Below the pieces are notes generated by a model. The model searched no databases and was not told the DNA's origin. It saw only the letters and a program-made list of their open reading frames with translations. Both the position numbers and the translations under genes were made by a program. Below are positions 1 to 7,543 of a DNA stretch of 19,266 bases, piece after piece. The stretch spans positions 1-19,266 of the forward strand of contig CAMVIO010000011.1 in NCBI GenBank assembly GCA_947167555.1, given 5' to 3'. How positions within the stretch are numbered: the stretch's first letter is position 1; every line of letters begins with the position of its first letter. This DNA comes from an uncultured Selenomonadales bacterium. GTDB lineage: Bacteria; Bacillota; Negativicutes; Selenomonadales; Selenomonadaceae.

Positions 1-549
1 CTTACAAGCCGCGAGTTCCAAGGGAAGAGTCCTTCCATCCACGAGGAAGCTTTTGTCGCTCCGCAGGTGTTCTTGTCCGGCGACGTCCGTATCGCGAAAT
101 ATGCAAGCCTTTGGCCCGGCGTGGTTGCCCGGGGCGACGTCAATTACATTTCCGTCGGCGAGTGCTCGAATGTGCAGGACCTTGCCTGTCTGCACGTGGC
201 TGACGATTTCCCGTGCATCATCGGCGACTATGTGACCATCGGACACTGTGCGGTGGTGCATGCCTGTACGGTGGAAGATCATGTGCTGATCGGCATGAAC
301 GCCACGGTGCTGGATGGCGCGAAAATCGGCCGCGGCTCGATCATCGCGGCGGGGGCGCTGATCCTCCAGAACGAAGTGATTCCTCCGAATTCCCTCGTGG
401 CGGGCGTGCCGGGAAAAGTTCGCCGGACCATCGACCGTATCGACGCGATCCACGCGCAGGCTCTCAAGTACAAATACGAGTGGGCCGTCGGCTACGGCGT
501 GAAGCCGGACATCGAGGGCGAGATGTACCACGGGGAAAAGATCGTATAA
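1..549 (+). CDS. Gamma-carbonic anhydrase-like (left-handed beta-helix) protein, 5' partial
   Basis: The frame is open from the first base to the TAA at 547-549, so the start lies outside the window. By comparison with the family only a handful of N-terminal residues are missing; 182 are visible. The sequence has the hexapeptide-repeat character of a left-handed beta-helix. Three histidines sit where gamma-carbonic anhydrases bind their metal: His65 of the visible protein (in CLHVADD), then His82 and His87 (GHCAVVH), with the usual five-residue step between the last two. The segment LVAGVPGKVRR near residues 132-142 is also typical. Known members are trimeric cytoplasmic proteins that hydrate CO2, but many relatives with the same histidines have no proven activity, so the reaction is inferred. 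A terminator follows 13 bases after the stop, so this gene ends its transcription unit. Confidence 0.88.
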   Translation, partial: LTSREFQGKSPSIHEEAFVAPQVFLSGDVRIAKYASLWPGVVARGDVNYISVGECSNVQDLACLHVADDFPCIIGDYVTIGHCAVVHACTVEDHVLIGMNATVLDGAKIGRGSIIAAGALILQNEVIPPNSLVAGVPGKVRRTIDRIDAIHAQALKYKYEWAVGYGVKPDIEGEMYHGEKIV

Positions 550-562
550 CACAGAGTTAACG

Positions 563-596
563 GGAAGCCGCGAAATTTGACGCGGCTTCCTTTTTT
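563..596 (+). terminator. Rho-independent terminator after the gamma-carbonic anhydrase-like gene
   Basis: A perfect 10-bp stem (GGAAGCCGCG at 563-572 with CGCGGCTTCC at 581-590) has an 8-base loop and is followed directly by six T residues (591-596). It starts 13 bases after the stop codon. Confidence 0.92.
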
Positions 597-608
597 GTCG
601 CCTTTTCC

Positions 609-637
609 TTGCGTCCGCGCAGCGCAAATGGTATGAT
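609..637 (+). promoter_or_regulatory. rfbD: Candidate sigma-70 type promoter for rfbD-galE
   Basis: TTGCGT (609-614) and TATGAT (632-637, five of six matches to TATAAT) are separated by 17 bases. They lie just after the upstream terminator and 19 bases before the rfbD start codon. The -35 box matches only three of six positions, but the place is right because a new unit must begin here. Confidence 0.5.
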
Positions 638-656
638 AAGGAACGGAGTTGATATC

Positions 657-1517
657 ATGAAGGTTCTTGTGACGGGCGTGACGGGACAGCTTGGATACGA
701 CGTGGTGCGCGTGCTTCGCGGGCGCGGCGTGGAAACTGTCGGCGCTACGCGGGCTGAGATGCCGCTGGACGATCCGGAAAAGGCGCGGGCGTTCGTCGAG
801 GCGACGCGTCCCGACGCGGTGATTCACTGTGCGGCTTATACGGCGGTAGATCGTGCCGAGGACGAGCGCGAGCTTTGCCATGCGATCAACGCGGAATCGA
901 CGAGGACGATTGCCGGGGCGTGCGAGGAGATCGGCGCTAAGCTCGTCTATATCAGCACCGATTATGTGTTTCCCGGTACGGGCGAAAAGTTTTACGAGAC
1001 GGATGATGAGACCTCGCCTTGCAATGTGTACGGCGCGTCGAAGCTGGCGGGGGAATCTGCCGTGCGGGATGCGATGGCTTCGGGACGGTTCTTCATCGTG
1101 AGGATCTCGTGGGTGTTCGGCGTCCATGGCAAGAATTTTATCCGCACGATCCTCGGACTCGCGAAGACGCGGGACGCGCTGACGGTGGTGGACGACCAGG
1201 TCGGTTCGCCGACGTATACGGCGGATCTGGCGGAGCTGCTGGCCGATATGGTCGAAAGTGAAAAATTCGGCGTCTATCACGCGACGAACGAGGGAATCTG
1301 CTCGTGGGCGGAGCTCGCGGCGGAGGCAATCCAGCAGCGCGGGCTTCGGACGAAGGTGACGCCGGTATCGTCGGACATGTATCCGACGAAGGCGGTGCGC
1401 CCGAAAAACTCGCGGCTGTCGAAAGCGTCGCTGGACCGGGGCGGGTTTCATCGATTGCCGGACTGGAAGGATGCGGTCCGGCGGTATTTGGTGGAATTGG
1501 AAGCTATTGGAGAATAA
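657..1517 (+). CDS. rfbD: dTDP-4-dehydrorhamnose reductase
   Basis: This 286-residue protein belongs to the extended short-chain dehydrogenase family. It reduces dTDP-4-keto-rhamnose to dTDP-L-rhamnose with NAD(P)H, the last step of rhamnose donor synthesis for cell-surface polysaccharide. Visible marks are the nucleotide-binding GVTGQLG (residues 7-13), STDYVF (100-105), the catalytic pair Tyr125 and Lys129 (YGASK) and DQVGSPTYTADLA (180-192), which is characteristic of RfbD. I chose ATG 657 because GGAG (645-648) lies eight bases upstream and the Rossmann fold begins at residue 2; an in-frame start at 609 would add 16 unlike residues. The galE-like gene follows after 14 bases. The partner genes rfbA, rfbB and rfbC are not in the window. 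Confidence 0.93.
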   Translation: MKVLVTGVTGQLGYDVVRVLRGRGVETVGATRAEMPLDDPEKARAFVEATRPDAVIHCAAYTAVDRAEDERELCHAINAESTRTIAGACEEIGAKLVYISTDYVFPGTGEKFYETDDETSPCNVYGASKLAGESAVRDAMASGRFFIVRISWVFGVHGKNFIRTILGLAKTRDALTVVDDQVGSPTYTADLAELLADMVESEKFGVYHATNEGICSWAELAAEAIQQRGLRTKVTPVSSDMYPTKAVRPKNSRLSKASLDRGGFHRLPDWKDAVRRYLVELEAIGE

Positions 1518-1531
1518 TACGGGGAGTTTTT

Positions 1532-2467
1532 ATGAAGGTTCTAGTTACGGGAGGAGCGGGCTTTATCGGCTCGCATTTGATGCGGTATTTGAAAGCGCAC
1601 GGTGACGAACCTGTGGCGCTGGACAATCTGACCTCGGGGCGGCGGGAGAATCTCGAACCGGACATGGAGCTGATCGAGATGGACGTCCGCGACGAGCGGC
1701 TCGCGGGCGTGATCGCCACCGGGCAGTACGACGCGATCGTGCATTTGGCGGGACAGACGCTGGTCTCGTATTCGCTGCAGGAGCCTGCGGAGGATGCGGA
1801 CAGCAACATTCTCGGCATCGTGCGCGTGCTGGAGGCGGCGCGGCAGGGCGGCGTGAAGCGCGTGATCTTCTCGTCGACGGCGGCGGCTTACGGTGATGTG
1901 CTGGAGCGCGATCTGCCGATCAAGGAGGCGCACAAGCTGGCGCCGATGTCGTTCTATGGGCTGTCGAAGGTGACGGCGGAGCGGTATCTCGAGCTTTATC
2001 ATGAACAATTCGGCCTTGACTATGTAGTCCTGCGGTTCGCGAACGTCTACGGCGAGCGCCAGGGCGACGGCGGCGAGGGCGGCGTCATCAGTATTTTCGC
2101 GCGAAGCGTCGCGGAGGGAAAGGAAATCACGATTTTCGGCGATGGCGAGCAGACGCGGGATTTCATTTACGCGGGGGACATCGCGGCGGGCGTCGCGGCG
2201 GCGCTGAAGACGGATCAGGCGAATGTGGTTTACAATCTCAGCACGCAGACGCAGACAAGCCTTCGGGAGCTTGTGGACGTGCTGTCGGACGTCGCGGGGC
2301 GGCGGATCATTCCGAAGTACGGGCCGGAGAGGCCGGGGGATATTTACAAGTCGTCGCTGGCGAATACGCGGGCCCGGCGCGGGCTGGGATGGAAGCCGGT
2401 AGTCTCCCTGGAGGACGGGCTTCGCAAAACTTATGAATACTTTGTTGAGAAGGCGGATAGATCGTGA
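1532..2467 (+). CDS. galE: NAD-dependent sugar-nucleotide epimerase, GalE-like (UDP-glucose 4-epimerase)
   Basis: The protein has 311 residues, like the short GalE forms common outside Enterobacteria. It carries the NAD-binding GGAGFIG (residues 7-13), SSTAAAYG (114-121), the catalytic YxxxK (Tyr142, Lys146), LRFANVYG (167-174) and DFIYAGD (210-216). The expected reaction is interconversion of UDP-glucose and UDP-galactose. The family also contains epimerases acting on UDP-GlcNAc and on UDP-uronic acids, and substrate cannot be read from these motifs. GGGGAG (1521-1526) sits five bases before ATG 1532, so the longer frame open from 1304 is not needed. It lies 14 bases after rfbD and is probably co-transcribed. 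Both genes supply activated sugars for surface glycans, and galU at 10345 makes the likely substrate. Confidence 0.85.
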   Translation: MKVLVTGGAGFIGSHLMRYLKAHGDEPVALDNLTSGRRENLEPDMELIEMDVRDERLAGVIATGQYDAIVHLAGQTLVSYSLQEPAEDADSNILGIVRVLEAARQGGVKRVIFSSTAAAYGDVLERDLPIKEAHKLAPMSFYGLSKVTAERYLELYHEQFGLDYVVLRFANVYGERQGDGGEGGVISIFARSVAEGKEITIFGDGEQTRDFIYAGDIAAGVAAALKTDQANVVYNLSTQTQTSLRELVDVLSDVAGRRIIPKYGPERPGDIYKSSLANTRARRGLGWKPVVSLEDGLRKTYEYFVEKADRS

Positions 2468-2523
2468 GACATAGCAAGTCAGACTGCGCGACGGGGCGTT
2501 TCATCTCGTGCGCGGGCGATGGG

Positions 2524-2549
2524 GCCGCTCCCTTGCGGAAGGGGGCGGC
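2524..2549 (+). other. Hairpin covering the ribosome binding site of the YdcF-like gene
   Basis: An 11-bp stem with one G-T wobble (2524-2534 with 2539-2549) closes a four-base GCGG loop. Its 3' arm contains most of the purine-rich GGAAGGGGG (2537-2545) that is the likely ribosome binding site of the next gene. It is followed by TTTGTG, which is a poor T tract. It may be a weak terminator after galE, or it may limit translation of the next gene. Confidence 0.55.
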
Positions 2550-2552
2550 TTT

Positions 2553-3314
2553 GTGATATCTTTCTTGAAGTTCGGCGTGACCTTTGCCTTGCCGCCTGGG
2601 CTTTTCCTGCTCTTTTTCCTCTGGATGGCTGTCAAGCTTTGGCGGCGCCGGCAAAAAGAAATCGCCGGGGCGATCTTCGTCGTGACGCTGGTTTTTTACG
2701 CAATCTCGACGCCGTATCTTTCGGCGATGCTGATGCGCAATCTTGAAACGGCGTATCCGTTGCCGGAGAATCCGTCGGGCGATGTGATCGTCCTGTTGGG
2801 CGGCGGCGCGACGAAGGGAACGCCGGATATGGACGGGGCAGGCGGGCTCAGCGAAGGCTCATCGACGCGAGTGCTCGCGGCGGCTCGGCTATATCATCGA
2901 CTGCACATCCCTATCCTTTTCACAGGCGGGAAGGTGCTTGCGGACGGCCCTTCGGAGGCGGAAATCGCGCGGCGGGATCTTTTGGGCCTGGGCGTACCTG
3001 ACAGGGCAATCATTCTGGAGCCGGAAAGCAGGACGACGGGAGAGAACGCCAAATTCACGGCCGAAGTCTTGAAAACGCGCGGCTTCTCGCAGCCGATCCT
3101 CGTGACCTCGGCTTTCCATATGAAGCGTTCGGTGCTGAATTTTGAGAACAACGGCGTCACGGTGTTGCCGTTCCCGGTGGGATACAGGACGGATGCGGAA
3201 CCGCGCGAGCTCCATTACATCTGGTTCGGGCCGGAGGCGTATGCGCTGGACAATACCGTTTGCGTGATGCGCGAAGAGCTGCGCTTTTTCGTGACGAAAA
3301 TGACAGGATTTTGA
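2553..3314 (+). CDS. YdcF/ElyC-like (DUF218) membrane protein
   Basis: The protein has 253 residues counted from GTG 2553. Two hydrophobic helices are visible (about residues 7-27 and 38-53), then a DUF218 domain that probably faces the periplasm. Domain marks are DVIVLLGGG (77-85), LFTGGK (122-127), SRTTGEN (159-165) and TSAFHMKRS (185-193). The family includes SanA, ElyC and YdcF. ElyC affects peptidoglycan precursor handling and SanA affects vancomycin tolerance, but the chemistry is not settled, so only an envelope role can be suggested. I prefer GTG 2553 because GGAAGGGGG lies seven bases upstream and the first helix then begins at once; GTG 2508 in the same frame has no good ribosome binding site. 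It sits between sugar-nucleotide genes and an exporter. Confidence 0.8.
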   Translation: MISFLKFGVTFALPPGLFLLFFLWMAVKLWRRRQKEIAGAIFVVTLVFYAISTPYLSAMLMRNLETAYPLPENPSGDVIVLLGGGATKGTPDMDGAGGLSEGSSTRVLAAARLYHRLHIPILFTGGKVLADGPSEAEIARRDLLGLGVPDRAIILEPESRTTGENAKFTAEVLKTRGFSQPILVTSAFHMKRSVLNFENNGVTVLPFPVGYRTDAEPRELHYIWFGPEAYALDNTVCVMREELRFFVTKMTGF

Positions 3315-3363
3315 TGAGCTGAACTGATTGGGTTCAGGCAAGCCGTAGAAGGGAGGGGAACGT

Positions 3364-4707
3364 ATGGCGAAGGACATGACCGAGGGCAAACCCTGGCAGT
3401 TGATCCTGTTTTTTGCCTTGCCGCTGATCGCGGGCAATATGATGCAGCAGATGTACGCGTTCGTCGATACGTTCCTCGTCGGGCGGTTCCTCGGCGTTAA
3501 GGCGTTGGCGGCGGTGGGGTGTACCGGTTGCCTGATGTTCCTGATGATCGGTTTCGTGATGGGCATGACGACGGGGCTGGCCATCAAGACGGGGCAGGCC
3601 TTCGGCGCGAAAAACGAGGAAGGCGTGCGGAGAAGCGCGGCGGCCTGCGTGGTGCTTTCCATCGGAATGGCGGCGGGGCTGACGCTTGTCGGGCTGCCAT
3701 TGATACGCCCTATACTGGCGTTGCTCGATACGCCGCCGGAAATATTGGACGACGCGGCGGCGTTTATCTCGATTATTTGCGCGGGCGTGCCGTTGATGAG
3801 CCTGTTCGCGATGCAGACGAACCTGATCCGCGCGCTGGGCGACAGCCGCATTCCGACGATCATGCTGTCCGTCGGTCTCGTCATCAATATCATTTTCGAG
3901 CCGATCTTCATTCTCGGTTTCGGCCTTGGTGTGCCGGGGGCGGCGCTCGCGACGGCGGCGTCGCAGGTCCTGGCGAATTTGATCTGCTTTTTCTATATCC
4001 GAAAAAAAATCTCCGTGCTCTGGATTCGGCGGGAGGATTGGCGGCTGACGAAAGCGGAACTCTGGGAGCACGCACGCATCGGCTATACCATGGGGTTCCA
4101 GTCCTCGGTGGTGGCGCTGGGCGCGATTATTTTACAGGGGGCGCTGAACGGGCTCGGGCCGCAGTCGATTGCCGCCTACGCGGCGGCGCAGCGCGTGGAC
4201 GCGGTGGCGGTCATGCCGATGATTTCCTTCGGTATGGCGATGGCGACCTACACGGCGCAAAATTTCGGCGCGCGTCGGCTTTCGCGGATTCGCGAAGGAG
4301 TTAAGTCCTGCATCCTGATGTCAGGCACGTTCAGCGTGTTGGCGGCCATATTCAATATCCTGTGCGGAGGCTTCGTGATCGAGGGCTTCGTCGGTGCGGG
4401 GGAGACAGAGGTCATCGCGATGGGGCGGACCTTCCTGACGGTGAACGGCCTTTGCTATATCGTGCTGTCGCTTCTGTTCATCTTCCGCTTCACATTGCAG
4501 GGACTTGGGCAGACGGCGATGCCGACCTTCGCGGGCATCATGGAGCTCGTAATGCGCGCGTTGGCGGCGGTGTTCCTGATCGATCGCTTCGGGTATCTCG
4601 GCGCGTGTTTCGCGAACCCGATGGCATGGGTCGGCGCCCTGATTCCGCTGGCGATTGCCTACGCGATGGTACGAAAAACGCTTTACGACGACGTTTCCGT
4701 GAATTGA
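3364..4707 (+). CDS. MATE family multidrug/Na+ or H+ antiporter
   Basis: The protein has 447 residues with about twelve hydrophobic segments. This is the normal size and layout for a MATE transporter with two six-helix halves. The opening (WQLILFFALPLIAGNMMQQM, then DTFLVGRFLG and ALAAVG) is typical of the NorM/MepA/DinF group. Known members expel cationic drugs or metabolites in exchange for Na+ or H+ across the inner membrane; the substrate here is unknown. The ribosome binding site GGGAGGGG (3351-3358) is strong and five bases before ATG 3364. It follows the YdcF-like gene by 49 bases with no clear promoter, so the two may share a transcript. It converges on potD, and the stem-loop at 4728-4774 closes it. 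Confidence 0.92.
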   Translation: MAKDMTEGKPWQLILFFALPLIAGNMMQQMYAFVDTFLVGRFLGVKALAAVGCTGCLMFLMIGFVMGMTTGLAIKTGQAFGAKNEEGVRRSAAACVVLSIGMAAGLTLVGLPLIRPILALLDTPPEILDDAAAFISIICAGVPLMSLFAMQTNLIRALGDSRIPTIMLSVGLVINIIFEPIFILGFGLGVPGAALATAASQVLANLICFFYIRKKISVLWIRREDWRLTKAELWEHARIGYTMGFQSSVVALGAIILQGALNGLGPQSIAAYAAAQRVDAVAVMPMISFGMAMATYTAQNFGARRLSRIREGVKSCILMSGTFSVLAAIFNILCGGFVIEGFVGAGETEVIAMGRTFLTVNGLCYIVLSLLFIFRFTLQGLGQTAMPTFAGIMELVMRALAAVFLIDRFGYLGACFANPMAWVGALIPLAIAYAMVRKTLYDDVSVN

Positions 4708-4727
4708 AGGGGACTAAAAATTACAGA

Positions 4728-4774
4728 AAAAGGGACTGTCCATGAAACGCAGGTTTTCATGGACAGTCCCTTTT
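4728..4774. terminator. Bidirectional terminator: 20-bp perfect stem-loop between convergent genes
   Basis: Bases 4728-4747 pair perfectly with 4755-4774 around a 7-base loop. The stem contains AGGGACTGTCCATG. It starts with a run of A and ends with TTTT, so both strands have stem plus T tract. It lies 20 bases after the MATE stop codon and 42 bases past the potD stop on the other strand. The length and perfection exceed what termination needs and resemble dispersed palindromic repeats. Confidence 0.85.
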
Positions 4775-4816
4775 ATTCGGACATTTCCCTGTATGTTTTA
4801 CAGCCGGAAAAAGATA

Positions 4817-5875
4817 TCACTTGGAGACCTTGACCTCGGTCCATACTTTGTCATACTTCGGCATGTTTTCCGTCAGGTCGTTGAAGACCTCCGCGTCCTT
4901 CAGCAGCGCGTCGTCTGGATAAGCGGCGATATTCTTCCGCACGTCCTCGGGCAGCTTCGCCGCGACCTCGGGAATCGGGGAGGCGTAGCCGATGTATTCG
5001 ACGTTCTTCAGCGCGATGTCCGGCCGCGTCATGTAGTTGATGAATTCCTCCGCTTCGGCCCGGTGCTTCGCGCCCTTGAGGATCACCATCGCGTCGAACC
5101 AGAGGTTCGTTCCTTCCTTTGGGATGGCGTAGGCGAGGTCCTTGTTCTTCTCGATCATGAACATCGCGTCGCCCGACCAGACGACGGCGAGAGCGCCTTC
5201 ACCGGCAATCATCTTGTCTTTCGCTTCGTCCACGAGATAGGCCAGCACGAGGGGCTTCTGCTCCACGAGCTTCTTGCCCGCCGCCGCGAGCTCCTCTTCG
5301 TTGCCCGTGTTCAGCGAATAGCCAAGGTACTTCAGCGTGATGCCGATGGAGTCGCGCGGGCTGTCCAGCATGAAAATCTGCTTCTCATACTTCTTGTCCC
5401 AGAGGATTCCCCAGCTGTCGACGGGTTCCGTCACCATTTTCGTGTTGTAAGCGATGCCCACGGTACCCCACATGTACGGCACGGAATATTCGCCCTTCGG
5501 GTCGAAATCGAGGTTCTTGTACTTCGCGTCGATCTTCGCGTAGTTCGGGATCTTCGAGAAGTCAAGCTTTTCGACGAGCCCGTCGCGGATCATGCGCGAG
5601 ATCATGTAGTCCGACGGAATGACAACGTCATAATCGCTGCCGCCGGCCTTGACCTTCACATACATATCCTCGTTGGTCGCGAAGGTGTCATAGACGACGT
5701 GGATGCCCGTCTCCTTCTCGAAGCTCTTCAGGATCTCCGGGTCGATATAGTCGCCCCAGTTATAAACCTTGAGCTCCCGTTTCGCGGTCTTTTGCCCGCC
5801 CCCGCAGCCTGCCAGCAGCGCTGCAAGGACGCCGCACAGCAGGACCATGAAAAACGCTTTTTTCATACCCTTCAT
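4817..5875 (-). CDS. potD: Spermidine/putrescine-binding lipoprotein PotD
   Basis: The protein has 352 residues counted from the ATG at 5875. It is the substrate-binding part of a polyamine ABC importer. The first residues form a lipoprotein signal (two Lys, a hydrophobic stretch, then the lipobox LAGC with Cys24), so the mature protein is tethered to the membrane. The mature part opens with LKVYNWGDYIDPEIL, the usual start of PotD-type proteins, and continues with YDVVIPSDYMI and YSVPYMWGTVGIAYNT. The start is uncertain. GGGAGG (5887-5892) lies 11 bases before ATG 5875, but in-frame ATGs at 5884 (2 bases away) and 5866 also exist; all keep the signal peptide. It is the last gene of potABCD, 64 bases after potC. 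The Glu/Asp/Trp pattern fits a polyamine, but the exact ligand cannot be told. Confidence 0.93.
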   Translation of the reverse strand: MKGMKKAFFMVLLCGVLAALLAGCGGGQKTAKRELKVYNWGDYIDPEILKSFEKETGIHVVYDTFATNEDMYVKVKAGGSDYDVVIPSDYMISRMIRDGLVEKLDFSKIPNYAKIDAKYKNLDFDPKGEYSVPYMWGTVGIAYNTKMVTEPVDSWGILWDKKYEKQIFMLDSPRDSIGITLKYLGYSLNTGNEEELAAAGKKLVEQKPLVLAYLVDEAKDKMIAGEGALAVVWSGDAMFMIEKNKDLAYAIPKEGTNLWFDAMVILKGAKHRAEAEEFINYMTRPDIALKNVEYIGYASPIPEVAAKLPEDVRKNIAAYPDDALLKDAEVFNDLTENMPKYDKVWTEVKVSK

Positions 5876-5939
5876 TTCATTCATTACCTCCCACATATTT
5901 TTTGCCCCCGTGCAACCGGCGGCAATATGAACAACAGAT

Positions 5940-6728
5940 TTATCTCCTCGCTTCGCGCTTCACTTTCTTTTCCATGCGCAGGTTCACCGCGATAAGCAGC
6001 ACAAGGACGGTCAGGAAGAGCAGCGTCGAGAGCGCGTTGATCGTCGGGTGGATGCCGCGCCGCGCCATCGAGTAGATCAGGATCGAGAGATTGTTGACGC
6101 CGGAGCCCGTCGTGAAGAAGCTGATGACGAAATCGTCCACCGAAAGCGTGAAGGCGAAGAGCGCGCCCGTCACGATGCCGGGCAGGATCTCCGGCAGCAC
6201 GATGTGTCGGAAAGCGTAAGCCGGACTCGCGCCGAGATCGAGGGCCGCTTCGTACAGATGCTGGTCGAACTGCCGGAGCTTCGGCAGGACGGTCAGGATG
6301 ACATAAGGCACGTTGAAGATCACGTGCGACAAGAGAAGCGAGCCGAAGCCGAGCTTCATCCCGGCGAAGATGAACAGGAGCATCAGCGAGATGCCGGTCA
6401 CGATATCGGGATTCAACAGCGGTATGTAGGTCAGGTTCATTGAGAGTTTGCGCTCCCAGGATCCCATCTCCCGGTAGATTGCATAGGCGGCCAGCGTCCC
6501 GATGACGGTGGCGATCAGCGAGGAAAGCACTGCCACGGAAAGCGTATTGGAAAGCGCGTCGAGGATCGCCTCGCTTTCGATGAGCTCCCCGTACCAGCGA
6601 AGTGTGAAGCCTTCCCACGTCGCCCGGGATTTCGAGGCGTTGAAGGAAAAGACGATCAGGATCAGGATTGGCAGATACAGGAAGCCGAGAATGAGCATCG
6701 CATAGGAGCGGCGAAGAAATCGCATCAT
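5940..6728 (-). CDS. potC: Polyamine ABC transporter permease PotC
   Basis: The protein has 262 residues and six predicted membrane helices, the normal PotC size. It forms the membrane channel with PotB and docks on PotA through the EAA loop, seen at residues 160-183 (EAALDLGASPAYAFRHIVLPEILP). Other family marks are YIPLLNPDIVTGISL (101-115) and LSVDDFVISFFTTG (195-208). The start ATG (6728) overlaps the potB stop codon in an ATGA arrangement, which indicates translational coupling. GGAGGG lies eight bases upstream, within potB. A second ATG follows directly, so the true start may be one codon later. Confidence 0.94.
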   Translation of the reverse strand: MMRFLRRSYAMLILGFLYLPILILIVFSFNASKSRATWEGFTLRWYGELIESEAILDALSNTLSVAVLSSLIATVIGTLAAYAIYREMGSWERKLSMNLTYIPLLNPDIVTGISLMLLFIFAGMKLGFGSLLLSHVIFNVPYVILTVLPKLRQFDQHLYEAALDLGASPAYAFRHIVLPEILPGIVTGALFAFTLSVDDFVISFFTTGSGVNNLSILIYSMARRGIHPTINALSTLLFLTVLVLLIAVNLRMEKKVKREARR

Positions 6729-7543
6729 AGGAAGAGCCCTCCGTCGCTGTCTTTGTCATATCGGGAAAGGCCGATCATGCTCAGAAAGATCAGGATCATC
6801 ATCAGCACCGAAAGAGCCGAGCCGAAATTCCAGTTGCCGATGGCGAGGAACTGCTGCTCGATGACGTTGCCCGCCAGCATGTACTGGCCTCCGCCGAGGA
6901 GCCGGGAAATGACGAAGGTCGTGACCGCAGGCATGAAGACCATGATCGTGCCCGCATAGACCCCCGGCAGCGACAGCGGAAAGGTCACGCGCCGGAAGGA
7001 GGTCCAGGCGTCCGCGCCGAGGTCTTCCGCCGCTTCGAGAAGGCTCTTGTCCATCTTCATGAGCACCGAATAGATCGGCAGGATCATGAAGGGCAGGAAG
7101 TTGTACACCATGCCGAGCAGCACCGCGTAGTCCGTATAGAGGATATGAAGCGCCGGCAGGCCGAGGAAACCGAGAAAGGCGTTGACGGCTCCGTTTTTTT
7201 CGAGGAGCGTCATCCACGCGTATGTCCGCAGGAGAAAATTCATCCACATGGGCACGACGATGAGCATGGTCAGCATCCGGCGGTAACGGACGCGGCTCTT
7301 CGCGAGGATCATCGCCATCGGATAGCCGATGAGGAGGCAAAGGAAAGTCGAGACGCCCGCGAGCCAGACAGAATGCCAAAGCACGCCAAGGTATACGGGC
7401 TGTGCAGCCTGCCGCAGGTTGTCGAGGGTAAAGGCGGCGGTATCACGGGCCGTGAACGCGAAGTACACGATGAGCGCCAAGGGAACCACCGTGAAGAGGA
7501 ACGTCCAGAGGTGATACGGGTATGCATACAGACGCCGCCCCAT
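6725..7543 (-). CDS. potB: Polyamine ABC transporter permease PotB
   Basis: The protein has 272 residues with about six hydrophobic helices; the first covers roughly residues 12-30. The EAA loop that contacts the ATPase is at residues 170-193 (EAAEDLGADAWTSFRRVTFPLSLP). MWMNFLLRTYAWMTLL (99-114) and PAVTTFVISRLLGGG are characteristic of PotB. It pairs with PotC in the inner membrane. ATG 7543 shares one base with the potA stop codon (TGATG), and AAGGAGG lies seven bases upstream inside the potA end. The frame stays open far into potA, but nothing there resembles a transporter. The last four bases overlap potC. Confidence 0.94.
   Translation of the reverse strand: MGRRLYAYPYHLWTFLFTVVPLALIVYFAFTARDTAAFTLDNLRQAAQPVYLGVLWHSVWLAGVSTFLCLLIGYPMAMILAKSRVRYRRMLTMLIVVPMWMNFLLRTYAWMTLLEKNGAVNAFLGFLGLPALHILYTDYAVLLGMVYNFLPFMILPIYSVLMKMDKSLLEAAEDLGADAWTSFRRVTFPLSLPGVYAGTIMVFMPAVTTFVISRLLGGGQYMLAGNVIEQQFLAIGNWNFGSALSVLMMILIFLSMIGLSRYDKDSDGGLFL

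Noticed and set aside
1304..1531. Longer N-terminal extension of the galE-like protein starting within rfbD
   Set aside because: The added residues are a shadow of rfbD in another frame; ATG 1532 has a proper ribosome binding site and begins the Rossmann motif.
3319..3337. Inverted repeat CTGAAC/GTTCAG after the YdcF-like gene
   Set aside because: Only six pairs with no T tract; too weak to call a terminator or operator.
4742..5995. Plus-strand open frame of 417 codons opposite potD
   Set aside because: It begins inside the terminator stem and runs antisense to a clear lipoprotein gene; no motif is recognisable.
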